DNA of 64,000 nucleotides from Bedellia somnulentella (GCA_963576735.1 OY755184.1:7564001-7628000), one strand, 5' to 3'; counted from the stretch's first letter, positions 1 through 11,402 are shown. Numbers and translations are program-made. The notes: a model not told the origin generated them from the letters alone.

Positions 1-882
1 TACTTTACTAGCTTTGTCTACCCCATTTCACAATCGCACAAAATCCTATAATGCACTGATAAGGATAATACCCTTGACATTTTATAAATGCTTGTTCAAA
101 TTTGAATAATAAATATAAAGATGGCAAAAGCACGTTATGTTCAGAAAATTTCAACTTGAACAGTTCTTTGAAACGTTGAGAACGATAAAATGCAAATAAA
201 ATACGACCTGTCAAAATAAAAACGTAACTTAACAAACACAGTGTTACAAAATTTAAAAGAGAAACAATTTATCGTTACTTATTGTTACAAAATATATTAA
301 TGTTTACTTTTCACAGTACGTTGTGGCGACATTGTAAATTTTAGTTAAAAGATGTATGTCTGTAATAACAAGTCTACGTATTCTACATGCGATTTGTATG
401 TTGTACACATTAGTTGTATTTTGTATTAGCTTAGAATGGTACTACCCTATCTTTTTCCGCTGGTTTTGTATATCATAACAAAGATCTTAGTTGTGGCTAA
501 GTTTACCCGAAAGATATAAAACTACTACTACTTACTACTTGTTTTCACTAATTGAATAATGTCATTACATTTAACATTTTAAATTTTCAATGATTTGTCT
601 AGAATTTTAACCGAATTGATAACGTTTTTGCTAAGATATACGACAAAAAAAAACGATTTTGAAAATCGAATACGTCGAGTGATGTAATCTATACCTATCG
701 TCACTTGTCAAGCTCGACAGACAAGTGCTGTGAGTCAGAGGAAAAGTGATCCCCGTAACAAGGTTAGTGCACTTAGCCTCGTGTACATTACACGTCAATT
801 TGTGACGAAAATTACTCCTTTTTTGTACACATAAAATATTCGATAGGTATATTATTTTATTAAAACTTATGTGTATCAATTA
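1..882. other. AT-rich stretch, no gene seen
   Basis: No coding exon, RNA gene or known repeat recognised. Short open frames here have no splice-site or motif support. Confidence 0.6.
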
Positions 883-1001
883 TCTATACTTATAATAAAT
901 CTGTAGAGAGGTCAATTCTGTACATGAAATATATTTTCAAAATAACTATCAGGTGGTGATTAGGGATCGATACTGATGCCAAAAATGCAATCAGTAAAAT
1001 T

Positions 1002-1035
<34 letters not shown>

Positions 1036-1820
1036 GGTTTGTATGTTCCTTATGGAAACAAAAACTACTCGACGGATTTTAACGAAACTTGGTACAATTA
1101 TTTTCCATACTCCTGGGCAGGTTTTTGTATACTTTCCAGCAGAGTAGTAAAGGGGAATTTTGGGAAATTTTGGGAAAACGGGAGAAGTTACTCCATTTTT
1201 TAAGCTTCCGTTGCGTGTGCAGCCTTAATGGTTAAACTTACATTGAAATCATGTATCACGGAAATATTCTTCATAAAATTATCTAAAAAAAAATCCTCAA
1301 CAGTTTATGTCTATCTTTTACGGTTGACTCACAAAAACACGTGTAATTCCTGATAGCTTAGCAGTTCGGAACATTCTGATTATATTTGTTTACTCTTACG
1401 TTTGTAAACCTCTCACTAATCCCTAATTTAAATAAGGTAACATTATTACCTATTCAATAAAAAAAGAATCATAGAAATCGATAGACAAACACCGAAATTA
1501 TACATAAAATAAGCCACCGCGCCCGTGACCAAAACCGAATCCAGTAGTTGCATCCTACAACACGTAATGATTTATTTTTTAGATTGTTATAAATACTTCA
1601 TAGCGTTTTATTCCAAAATTTGCTATTAAACGGAAATACTGAACCGTTCATTAAAGCGCATTAAAAATCACCAAACTACACTGTTTAGGGAGTGCTATAA
1701 ATTTAATAAATTGAAAACATTGCGCTGAGTTTCACAATGCTTGAGCAGTGACTAAAGAAAGAAACCTCAGATATTTAAAAAAAACAACGCTACCCGTGCG
1801 AAGCTGGGACGATCCACTAG
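883..1820 (+). mobile_element. Non-autonomous Helitron, copy 1
   Basis: Starts TCTATACTTATAATAAATCT and ends ..GATCCACTAG, with host A before and T after, as expected for Helitrons (5'-TC, CTRR-3', inserted between A and T, no target-site duplication). A short CCC/GGG stem lies about 11 bases before the terminal CTAG. It carries a GTCT microsatellite near the 5' end (about 1006-1035). No Rep/helicase coding is present, so it must depend on an autonomous partner. A near-identical copy lies at 21406-22398 and a divergent one at 38508-40834. Confidence 0.85.
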
Positions 1821-4768
1821 TATAATCATAAAACCGTATTATATCCATTTTTATGTGGAGACTATATTAAAAAGGCGAAGTCGTAAAAAATTATAGCTCA
1901 ATATTTAGTTGTAAGAAACTTGCTTCACTTTGTCTATAAAATCATAAATATTTAAAATAATTAATAATCGTGAGATTTATTTCTCTGTGTACTATATGGA
2001 ACTTTGAAGGCAAGAAAATATGGTATGATACGAATTGTAAATAGCCTTAGGTTGCGATCGAGCTCAACATTAAAAGTAAGGATATTAAAGCATTAATTGT
2101 AATGTACTCAAATAATTGATTTAGTACCCACGTTTCAATATAACTTAGATTAAAACAACTTATATTTTTTATCGGTTTTATGTTATCATTATCAACGAGT
2201 TTGTAATATAAAAAAAAATCCACAATATTCTGTGGTAATCTGTAATCGTATTCCAATTTACGATCCCCATCCTTAATCATCAGTTATTATTAGTTGAGCT
2301 CAATTGTTAAAGCCGACGACAAATGCTTGGTGCACAATAAAATCTGATTAAATATGTACCTAGAGGCCAAAAAAACGATTGCTTACAAAATGACCATAGA
2401 AACAATGCGGTAGTATTTCATTGATATAAAAATAAGGCAAGTGTCGCGTCGCTCCCACGGGCCATGGGACAAGGTGAACAACTATTCTGCTAAGCGCAAA
2501 TCGCGAATCGGCGCCTACTTACAATACAACCTGTGAATGGTGTGTTGCGCAACACTATGGTAACGTAAACTGCAGTAGTAAACTGTTCTCGATACTTGCC
2601 GCTTAGCTATCGACCGATGTATCGATGTTTACTCGTTTGAGATGAAATATCGAGGCGCTTCGTGATGAGCATAATTGTGTTTGTAGTAATTCAGTAATTT
2701 AAAGTTGTGATAGATGAATGCGTTGATTAGTTACATTTAAACCATTCAAGGCTGGTTTAATTGAAAAGGTAATGATGCTCGAACTTGCCACGATTATTCA
2801 GTTATTTTGTTATTATGGGTATCATAATCGAATTATTTTTATACAATAAATGTTCGCAACCTTCATTTTCATGCACTCTATATAAAAGAATAGAAATAAA
2901 CCAAAAAAGTAAACACAAAAGACTGGCGTAACTACCACGTAACAAATCACAAATAAGTACTTAGTTTATAAATGTGAGTAGCATAGAAATTTAGCACTTC
3001 ATCAGTTTTGATTTGTAGAAGTTAGAAATGCACCACAGCCATAGTAAAAAAGATTTAAAAAATAAGATGCTATTTATTTTAAGCATTTTTAATACCTTGA
3101 AATTAACATGAAAATAACACCAAAGTAATTAGATCAGTTTTAATGTAAGTAACACTTTTTATATAATTGATTAAGAAAAGTACGAATGTCTGCTTAGTTC
3201 CAGCGATATAACATTTTCCATTAATATCCATTTCATTTCCATCACCATCGTATATTGTATAAGTAGTTAAAAATATTATCTAGTAAATTTGCAGTTTTAC
3301 TCAAACGCCTTCCTTAATATCCATGATGATATCTGTGGATAACCTAGATAACAATCAATAATATGAAGCAAGTAATTAAGTGCATATTATGAAAACTTAA
3401 TTTGGATGTTAAAATATCCGCAAATCAATCAACCGTACTTGCAATTATTAACTCAATAATTACAGTTCAGTCAAGGATAATTTAAAATTATTAATCTCAG
3501 TAAACCTTGCGATAATTGGACCGTATCTTGTAATAAATTAAATTATAAAACGATATTTTCATAGTTATACGAAACCGAATGCGACACTGGATTTCCCATT
3601 TTTCAGCAAAAAAAAACGAAAACACAACACTGTAATCCAAATCTGGTTTGCTGAAAGATTCACTAAAATCAACGAATAACAAAACTTCAAATAACTTAAT
3701 ATAATATGGATAAGCTATATTACTGAAAAATAATAAACCGACAAATAAGACACAGTGAGTGCCGCAAGAAGGCCGCACGTCGGATGCTGCCTGTTGCACT
3801 AAGCTACTAACTAAAGGCATTGTATGCAGTCTGTCCGTCACTGTGTACTTTTCTATTCACAACAGTGAGGCAATCCGTCTGCGGATCAATCTATTGTGTA
3901 TGGCAAGTGTACGCTATACTAGGAATCAGCGAACTATTTTAATACTGAAATTCTATACTATTTATTTTATTGAAATATATTGTTTTATATCTAGTGTCAG
4001 TTCAAAGAGCACTACTACAAGTTCCCGTTAGTAACTTACGAGGCGACGCACGTTTTTGGGTAAGGGGCTTTGAAGGTATTGCTGCACACAGAGGTTATTA
4101 TTATTACTCATTAAGAGTATGACATACGAAATGAGTGCGAACTATGACAGAAAAATTATACTGATAATTACAAAGATTGCGATACTACAAACACAACTCC
4201 TTTTTAACAACTGTATAAAAACAACTCAATACGAGTATAAACTCCACTAAAGGATTTAGGACTTTTCAAGTGACGGGCAGATAATTGTTTAACGGATCGA
4301 TTCTTTTATTCCTAAGCTCTTTTCCCTTTTGGGATTATTATCACGTAATTTCATATATATTCATTCAAAAACATTTCATACTTATGAATAGCAGAAATAA
4401 GGAAAAGATATTCGATCCCACTTCATACACACTCAATAAAATTATTTTCCGATACAAACTATTCAAGGTCTCAGTTATGTCATCGTGGATGCTAAATATA
4501 TAAACGAAGTAGAGGTAACAGCAGATGTTGCAAAGGTTATCGATGTAATCCGTGTTTTGACATATTCTACGTGTTTCTAGCCACTTACGATTTCTTATGT
4601 AATATTTAATTCCTGCTGATTTTAGGTGAACACGTATGCATGAAATCTAGCTATACCTTTGCACTAGACTGATTATTTTGTAAGATAAAGTTTTAATATT
4701 TAGAGTAAATATTTAATATTATTATTTTTTGTAAAAGCTGTTGTTTTCCATAAATAAATAAATAAAAA
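1821..4768. other. No gene seen; possible regulatory island inside
   Basis: AT-rich non-coding sequence with no recognisable exon or repeat apart from the less AT-rich block at 2430-2660, annotated separately, and one copy of a ~36-base imperfect direct repeat at 4638-4673 whose partner is at 5003-5041. Confidence 0.5.
2430..2660. promoter_or_regulatory. Candidate regulatory island
   Basis: A locally GC-richer block in AT-rich surroundings. It holds the perfect 14-base palindrome GTGTTGCGCAACAC at 2542-2555, whose core TTGCGCAA is the optimal C/EBP-type bZIP site, and a cluster of TATCGA/ATCGAT motifs (about 2608-2652) resembling insect DRE-like sites. Regulatory function is inference from motifs only. 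Confidence 0.25.
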
Positions 4769-5010
4769 ACGTGTAGTAACGGCTTAGAATATCACTACCG
4801 CTTTCTACCCACGGGTGTCGTAAGATGCGACTAAGAGTATGGGGCTTTTGGACGATGCGGTTGGAAACCCATCACCAGCGATACTTCATTACTACCATCT
4901 TGTACCCTATCAACTTCCAAATGTGGCTAAGGAGTTTCTAGTTCTGAAGCTCTGGCTTCCCCTTTTTGGGATTTATGGCCGTAAGTATATGTATTCATGT
5001 ACGTATGCAT
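4769..5010 (+). mobile_element. SINE family B copy (RTE-tailed)
   Basis: Matches the family consensus visible from about 20 copies here: head GTGTAGT.GGCTTAGAAT, middle GATGCGGTTGGA.ACCCATC, and tail ...GGGATTTATGGCCG.. plus a TATG-rich end. Moderately diverged. Confidence 0.8.
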
Positions 5011-5167
5011 GTATGAAATCTAGCAATACCTTTGTGCTAGTTTGACTAAGTAAGTTAATTAGTCAAGTTTAATTTAGAAAGATAAAAATATAATGCTAAC
5101 TTTATTAATTTGATATGCTAATGAAGTGGTAGATAAGTAATAAGTTTAAACGGAGGGCTGTGTATTC

Positions 5168-5300
5168 TCAGCTTAGAATAAATCAGGAAAAACGAATTCC
5201 TTTCCACGGATGATATAAGAGGCGATATAGTTTTGGGGCATTTTGCGTCTATAATGAATCATCATTGGTTTCGTTTCGGGATCCATAGCAGTAAAGGTTT
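5168..5300 (+). mobile_element. Degenerate SINE family B copy
   Basis: Retains the CAGCTTAGAAT head, the TAAGAGGCGA block and the GGGATCCATAGC tail region, with heavy divergence and internal loss. Confidence 0.5.
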
Positions 5301-5634
5301 AGAAGTACCGAAAAGCTTTAAGAGATTTTACCTCGGTAGTTTGTATTTTACTCTATTGGTCACTTAACTTCTCACCCAACTTGCATTATGTCTTGCGTCA
5401 CATATGGCAATAAAATGTATTAGCATAAACTAAATATTCCAAGGTCGGATTTTGGCTTGTTTCTTGGTATTTTCGAAGATGTTTATAACATCCGGGCGTG
5501 TAGCCATCTAGATTGCATTGACTACCTTTATTAAGGAACAGCATTCCATTCATAATATTGTTTTATGTATCGCAACTTTGCTGTGGGAAATCTTATTTCT
5601 ATAGTTTCTTAGAATTGATTTTAACTTTTGTACA

Positions 5635-5800
5635 TACAAACATATACTCACGGCCATAATTCCCAAAAAGGGGTAGCCAGAGCTTCAGAGCTGTAAAACT
5701 CCCCAGCCATATTTGGAAGTTGATAGGGTACAAGATGGTAGAAATGATGTATTGTTGGTAATGGGCTTCCAACCGCATCGCCCAAAAACCACTTTAAAGT
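5635..5800 (-). mobile_element. SINE family B copy, 5'-truncated
   Basis: Reverse-strand 3' two-thirds of the family: tail TATACTCACGGCCATAATTC followed by the conserved GGTAGCCAGAGC, CATATTTGGAAGTTGA and ACCGCATCGCCC blocks. The sense 5' head is missing. Confidence 0.8.
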
Positions 5801-5893
5801 ATATCTTATATAACGTCTGTATATTTAGAGGGCAGATAGAGCTTTTTCACTTCGCTATATTTTGTTTACTAAATCTCAGCGCCTCGAAGTCTT

Positions 5894-6258
5894 ACATAAC
5901 ATAAACATAAACGTTCACGCCGAATATCCCCGAAGGGGTTGGCAGAGGTACTTATACTTCTGAACATCACGTGACTTTGTCACCTGGTGTTCAGAGTACC
6001 CACGTTTTGCATGGACAGTGTACTCACGTGATAGGGGGCAGGCCTATCGCCGTTTTGTATGAATACACTGTCACATGACTAAGTACAACTCAGCCATGTG
6101 GGTTTCCTCACGATGTTTTCCCTCACCGTTAACAACCATGATAAATTAACCACACATATGTCTTTAGAAAAGACAAATTGGTGTAGGCCCGACCCAGGAT
6201 TCGAACACTAGTCGTTTGCACGATAACCGAGTGTTCTACCCACTGGGCTATCACGGTC
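5894..6258 (-). mobile_element. SINE family A, full length
   Basis: On the minus strand: a tRNA-like head with A box (GATAGCCCAGTGGG) and B box (GTTCGAATCC), a body with GTGAGGAAACCCACATGGC, and a tail CTCTGCCAACCCCTTCGGGG..GGCGTGAACGT followed by TTATG repeats. A 7-base direct repeat AAGTCTT flanks it (5887-5893 and 6260-6266), a plausible target-site duplication. Pol III transcription from the tRNA head is inferred. Confidence 0.88.
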
Positions 6259-6266
6259 AAAGTCTT

Positions 6267-7360
6267 GTTTATTACTATTACGTTGTCCATTTTAACAGTA
6301 CTTTATACTTCAGTTATGTTGTTTGCTTATTATGTTCAATTCATTACTGTTAAAAGATATACTAAATAGCAAGCAACATCTAAAACTGGATACAGGACAC
6401 TCTTACATAACATACGATAAGCCTGTGGCAAATATGCTACTTTAAGTATTCCACAAAAATACAAAGTAAAACCAACCCTATTAGTTAAAGCATACATACG
6501 AAAACGCATTACCTTTATTGCAGTACTATTTCTCTGGTTCCACAGTACATTGCAGTGGTCGTACGGCGCAGGCGCAAGGCAGACCATCCGAAAGGTATTT
6601 GGGCCAATCGAGCACTAGCTAAACCATAACGCAAGTTTCAAGATTGTTTTCGTTCGAAGCTATTACTGATTTTCTCGCTCCTCGAAAGACAAAGCCCTGT
6701 TGCGGTAAACTTTGATAACTTCCACGTACGAACATCCGAGCCTACATATTACGAAAAATAAAGCGAACTTATCCCAGCTATTTCTTGAGCGATTAATTAA
6801 AGTTTATTGGCTATCGAGATTGTTTGTGATAGTTCCAGTTATTGAGCACTTTATTTATTTCGAAAAGATTTTAAAACGGAACCAACTTTGAATTGACAAT
6901 TACCTAGATAAACGTCGCTAGTTAATTACCCAATTATAATTTCAATGTAGTTTTTTCAGTCTCTACAATAATTCTTCAACCATCCAAAAAGTTACCGGAC
7001 ATGTATTTAATCCAAAATAATTAAATGTTTATAGATCATGTAGTACAACTACTACTAATAAAAGGAGAAAAACATGAAAACTAATAAACTTTGCCATCAA
7101 TTACAAATATATCAAATTTATTCAAAGGACTCAAGACACAATGTTCGTGTTTTTAACCTTATCATTTCTACACATTTCGAGGAGGTCTAAATCCAGCAAC
7201 TATTTACGGAAAATGATGATGCTGATTAATCTATAAACCATCAAAGAAAGAGACTACAAAACTTAAAAATATCATACCTGTTTCTCCCATATTTACGGAA
7301 GGGTACAATATGGGAGATAATTTTAATAAAAAATTCTGAAAAATATTGAATATAACTTAC
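6267..7360. other. No gene seen; probable intron or flank
   Basis: Non-coding AT-rich DNA downstream, on the minus strand, of the donor site at 7360, so probably intron if the 7361-7468 exon is real. A GCGCAGGCGCA motif (about 6567-6577, NRF-1-like) and a nearby CCAAT stand out, but no exon is apparent. Confidence 0.4.
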
Positions 7361-7468
7361 AGTAGCCAAAGCTTCTTCATAGGAAGTGTGAAATGGAGGT
7401 GAGGGAGGCGGAGATTCCCGTGAAATGGCGGTGCTTGGCATTTTAGCGGTGGAGCATCACTACAATAT
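7361..7468 (-). CDS. First coding exon of an unidentified minus-strand gene
   Basis: On the minus strand an acceptor (pyrimidine tract then TTACAG) is followed by 27 bases of 5' UTR, an ATG at 7441, and 27 codons ending exactly at a strong donor GTAAGT (phase 0). The peptide reads MPSTAISRESPPPSPPFHTS then YEEALAT: a Ser/Pro-rich start followed by a short acidic stretch. Proper splice signals on both sides of an open frame argue for a real exon. The remaining exons would lie beyond the left edge. I do not recognise the protein. A candidate upstream 5' UTR exon on the same strand is at 28743-28893; linking them is inference. Confidence 0.55.
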
Positions 7469-7724
7469 CTGTAAGAAACGGGAATTATATAAAATTTTGA
7501 AGAAAACACTGTCAGTTTATTTATTTATCCAATTAGTACCAACAACAGTATTAAACTAAGACAAGAAACATTAATATTTTCATTAAAACTGAAATAAGCG
7601 TACATCCATAAAGGTTCATCACGAATAAATCATAATACATTTCTGCATTTCATTATTGGAAACACTATTAATACTTAGTTTCCGCAAATGTGATAATCGT
7701 TTATAAGTAGCCTAAATAAAAGCT
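7469..7724. other. No feature seen
   Basis: AT-rich, probably intronic to the minus-strand gene whose coding exon lies at 7361-7468. Confidence 0.4.
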
Positions 7725-7806
7725 TCTCAGGATCGTAAAAAGTGGCGATATGTAGGCTCTGCCTACCCCCATGGGAACTTATGGCGCGAGTATATGTATT
7801 TATGTA
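7725..7806 (+). mobile_element. RTE 3'-end fragment
   Basis: Matches the last ~80 bases of the RTE at 49147-52393: CAGGATCGTA..AGTGGCGAT, then CTCTGCCTACCCCCATGGGA and a GAGTATATGTAT tail. A severely 5'-truncated copy. Confidence 0.75.
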
Positions 7807-8394
7807 CAAAATATCCGAAATAATAAGCAAGTGTTGTATAAGTTTTCTTTATTGAAGTTAATTTGCGATTGACTAATACTTTTAAATCATGCAATGTGAA
7901 AAATGTGATGTGACCTACAACATAACAAAAAAAAAATAAACAATTTAAAACAAAATTGAGTCTATTTCAGATGTAATGAATCGTGGAAACCAAGGTTGAC
8001 TGATGGATTCTCTTAATACGGTAATGATACCGTCGTCTGTACTATAATTATGATGATCAAGTATACAATGCTTGTTAAATTAGTTACATGCCATTGGCAT
8101 TGTCAACATAGGCGTCAATGAAGTGAGAACACATTAAGAAAATTTGGCGGTTAATATACATACATATATTTTGACACATATAATGAAAAAACATTCAATT
8201 AGACTTTTAATGTAATTCAATTATCTTTTTTTTTATCGGTTTGCCAATATCTAAACTCTTTTCAGTTACTCTGCAAAATAGAGTTCTTCAGTAAGTAACA
8301 CAAACCTACGCACAATATTATGTGGTGTTCATATCCCATAATATTTTAGTCGCCTGATTGTATATATAGCTAGTTTTGAACTTCGCTTTGATTT
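7807..8394. other. No feature seen
   Basis: AT-rich DNA without recognisable coding or repeat content. Confidence 0.4.
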
Positions 8395-8652
8395 GAAGAG
8401 AAAATTATCCGTTCTTAAAGAACTGCCGGCCTATATGACAAAGAACAACACAGATGCACTTCAATTCCATGAAGGAATGGCGTCCACGTACTAGACGACA
8501 CGTAGTGTGGGTAGGCCTCCCACAAAGTAGACCGATGACTTGGTCAAGGTCGCGGGATGCTGATGCATGAGGGCAGCACAGGACCGGTCGCTGTGGACAT
8601 ATTTTGGGGGGCCCTATGTCCAGTAGCGGATGTCTAATTGCTGATGATGATG
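8395..8652 (+). mobile_element. 3' relic of a second RTE-like LINE family
   Basis: With frameshifts, the plus strand encodes remnants of a common LINE C-terminus: GRPP-type block, then TDDLVKVAG-like, MRAAQDRSLWTY and YVQ. It ends in TGATGATGATGA, the tail type of this family. A second plus-strand copy is at 8831-8927 and a minus-strand tail at 43941-44042. 5'-truncated and dead. Confidence 0.6.
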
Positions 8653-8830
8653 AGGTTAAGCTATCAATAGCATATAAGAAACACGGTATTTAATCCATCA
8701 ATTCTAGAAATAACTGCACTGGTAGAGCTCAGTCTTTTGGTACTCACATAATCATTTATATGAAGCGGTGCAAATATATTTTGCCCGTTTGCAATTAAAT
8801 GCGAGTAGATAATGTAAGATGGATGGTCTT

Positions 8831-8927
8831 GTTGAAAGTGGTGAGAAGCTCTTGATGAGGGTAGCGCAGACCCAGTCGTTGTGGACATATTGGGGGGGAG
8901 GGCTATGTCTAGCTTGAATGTTTATTT
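8831..8927 (+). mobile_element. Second short copy of the same LINE 3' relic
   Basis: Encodes LMRVAQTQSLWTYWGEGYV on the plus strand, aligning with MRAAQDRSLWTY..GGPYV of the neighbouring relic. A few bases after it, the Penelope-like element at 8955 is inserted. Confidence 0.5.
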
Positions 8928-8954
8928 GCGGGATCATGATAACAAAATGCACTT

Positions 8955-9528
8955 CCCGCCCGCCCGCCAACGTCACCGCTCCTCCGATAAACCATCTACT
9001 GTCGAAAGACTCCCTGCTACTCTACCTTTTGTAAAGGGTGTAACAGACAAAATTAGTACTGTGTTACAGCGTGCTTCCATTAAGACCTATTTCAAGCCGC
9101 ACCAAAAGATAAGTCAGTTTCTAAGACCTATCAAATGTCAGATCCCTTTACAAGATGCAGGCGTTTATAAACTAGACTGTGAGTGTGGTCTTTCATACAT
9201 CGGCCAAACAAAGCGTAGTGTAGCAACTCGCGTTAGAGAACATATTGCTGATATGAAGAATAGGCGTCCTGGAAGATCTGCTTTGTGTGAACACACCTTC
9301 GATAAGCCAAACCACCACATGCGTTTTGACAAACCTACAATTCTAGCAAAAGAGAATCGATTGATACCTAGAATGATACGCGAGTCTATTGAAATAAAGA
9401 AACATCCAAACTTCAATAGAGATGATGGTTGGCAATTACCACCTGCTTGGAACCCGATCATTAGCACAACTAAGCGAGGGAAGAACACTAGCAAGACTCC
9501 AGATAACATTAGCTTTTTTTGTACATAG
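8955..9528 (+). pseudogene. PLE GIY-YIG endonuclease, C-terminal fragment
   Basis: The open frame runs 8881-9528 (215 residues), but about the first 24 residues are encoded by sequence outside the element, so only residue ~25 onward is PLE-derived. Visible motifs: GVY at 94-96, the CEC pair (C100, C102) of the PLE linker, YIG at 106-108, arginines 117/119 in the TRVREH block, E171 of the RESIEIKKH helix, N177/N179 and the closing DDGW block. This matches the endonuclease half of Penelope proteins, which nicks target DNA for insertion. The upstream reverse transcriptase is missing, so the copy cannot move by itself. The remaining domain is uninterrupted, which suggests a fairly young insertion. 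Confidence 0.85.
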
Positions 9529-9624
9529 CAAATATTAAACGCAAATGTAACTTAAAATTTTGTGAAGGTAGTTAGTATTAATAATTTTATAGTACTGTAT
9601 AATGACAAATAACACCTCAGTCTT

Positions 9625-9664
9625 CCCGTGACCATGATAACTGAAAAGTTTTCGAAACGTCGGG
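9625..9664 (+). ncRNA. Hammerhead-ribozyme-like hairpin in PLE terminus
   Basis: CCCG (9625-9628) can pair with CGGG (9661-9664). Inside are ATGATAA (a degraded form of the CTGATGA core), a 4-bp hairpin AACT-GAAA-AGTT, then CGAAACGTC, as in PLE hammerheads where the short ACGT palindrome serves as a dimerising stem III. That PLE terminal repeats carry hammerheads is known; activity here is doubtful because the first core is altered. Confidence 0.4.
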
Positions 9665-9777
9665 CTTTAAAAATAATGTAATAACACGCGATTAAAATAT
9701 CCGAAAATCAATAGTTGTTTCAATTATAATGTGCAATCGTGAAAATCTTAGAAAATAAAATGCACTTGCATGAATTT

Positions 9778-10236
9778 TCAGAATTATGACTACCGGTGAG
9801 CTAACGCGCTGGAGACTAGCTTGTTTCTTCACGTATCTACCAAAATATAGCCAATAAGAAATTAATTGGTATTGGTGGTGAGGAATTAAAATAAAAAAGT
9901 GATAGTGCTATTTTATATAAAACTTTCGTTAGTTACGCTTCTAATGACAGTGTAATTGGGATCAGAAAAAAAAGATTTGGAGTTTCACAGCTGTAAGAAC
10001 GATTTTATACAAAGCTCATTGATCTCTGGATGGACGACTGACAATTTTATTCAGTCGTCATTCTTAATCTGTATTGCAAACTGATGTTTCTGAAAAGTTA
10101 CTACCTATATTAAACCTTGTAATGTAATTCACATACGGAATCACGGTATTCCCTTTACACAGGCTTTGTACAGCTGAACAGGGGGTAGAAAAACTGTATT
10201 ATACCTACTTAACTTAATAAAGAATATTTTGATTTG
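9778..10236. other. No feature seen
   Basis: AT-rich, no recognisable gene or repeat. Confidence 0.4.
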
Positions 10237-10695
10237 TAGGGTTCCGTACGTTTGAATACAAAAACGGAACCCTTATAGGATCACTCGTGTGTCTGTCCGT
10301 CCGTCGCTTACAGTCAATTATCTCCGAATCTATTAGACCGATTAAGTTGAAATTTGGTACACATATCAATTCCTGTGACCCAAACACAGAGGTGTGACGT
10401 GAGCAGATGAAATCTGTATATGGGGGATCATTTTTGGAGGGGAAGGGGAAAATTAAAAAAAAGATCTTAAATGTATTTTTTGTAATTTTAAAATAGTTTC
10501 CAAGTTATTCAAGAAAATAGACGAAAATTGACCATTCCCCCCCCCTTATCTCCAAAACTACTGAACCTAAAATTTTGAAAAAAATACAGAAATTAGTTTT
10601 CTCCTTATAGAAACCTATAAGAAGTCCATGATATTAAAGTAACATCGTACGGAACCCTCTTCACGCGAGTTCAACTCGCACTTGTCCCCTTTTTT
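10237..10695 (+). repeat. 'GGGTTCCGTA' interspersed repeat
   Basis: Begins TAGGGTTCCGTACG, soon followed by an inverted match ACGGAACCCT, contains a GTCTGTCCGTCCGTC block, and ends GTACGGAACCCT.. then AACTCGCACTTGTCCCC. This family is widespread in Lepidoptera. Its mobilising enzyme is not evident from the sequence. The 3' end recurs, reversed, at 29797-29855. Confidence 0.7.
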
Positions 10696-11132
10696 GATTT
10701 TGATCTCTATATACTGCAACTTCATAAAACCGAATTATCCTACTAAAATCTATGAAGATTTGATGATTCGCGAGGTCAGAATCAGTTGTTTCAAATGGTA
10801 CTGTTTTAAGTACCGTTTGCACATATGGGTTGGGCGCTCACGTACATAATGTACCTATGATTCATCTAATAGGCGATTGTTGACGCATTCTATTAGATTT
10901 TCGACCGTCTGTGTACAAACTTATTATTATAACTCAGAGAGTCAACACAAAGCTGATTTTAGGAGACTTTTCGCGCTAGCTAAGTTAACATATAAATATT
11001 AGAGAAAGTTGAAGTCTCATTAAAATTAAAGCCTTTTTTTTGTTGGACGTGTTTTTTCTGATAATTAATATTGATGTTTTTTTTAAAGGTTGATTTTTAC
11101 GAAATATTGACATTTGAATAAATTTATCCTGA
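10696..11132. other. No feature seen
   Basis: AT-rich, no recognisable gene or repeat. Confidence 0.4.
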
Positions 11133-11144
11133 GTACAAAAATAT

Positions 11145-11390
11145 GCCGTGTAGTGCCGGCTTAGAATGTCGCTACCCCTTTGTACCCACGGGTGTCGTAA
11201 GAGGCAACTAAGGGTATTGGGGCTTTTTATTGGATTTTTGGGCGATGCGGTTGGAGACCCATCACCAAAAACCTTTATTTCACCATCTTTTCCCCACTCA
11301 ACTTCCAAAAGTGGCTGAGGAATTTATAATTCCTTAGCTCTGGCTACCCCTTCTAGGGAAATATAGCCGTGAGTATATGTATGTAAGTAT
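11145..11390 (+). mobile_element. SINE family B, full length with TSD
   Basis: Bounded by the 12-base direct repeat GTACAAAAATAT (11133-11144 and 11391-11402), which fixes the family's ends: 5' GCCGTGTAGTG.CGGCTTAG, 3' AGCCGTGAGTATATGTATGT. Contains the B-box-like GGTTGGAGACCC. The 3' tail resembles the RTE end. Confidence 0.92.
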
Positions 11391-11402
11391 GTACAAAAAT
11401 AT

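Larger units (their letters stand above)
8955..9766 (+). mobile_element. 5'-truncated Penelope-like element (PLE)
   Basis: Flanked by an 11-base direct repeat AAAATGCACTT (8944-8954 and 9767-9777), so this is a complete insertion of a 5'-truncated copy. It holds the end of the PLE open frame with a GIY-YIG endonuclease domain, a ~235-base 3' region, and the terminal block ATGTGCAATCGTGAAAATCT that recurs at 12542-12561. A hammerhead-like hairpin sits at 9625-9664. Confidence 0.85.

Noticed and set aside
976..1203. Open frames with SVCLSVCLSV repeats (also 21487-21750)
   Set aside because: They are just translation of the GTCT microsatellite and neighbouring Helitron sequence.
3497..3841. 114-codon minus-strand open frame
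   Set aside because: No splice sites, no recognisable motif, AT-driven composition.
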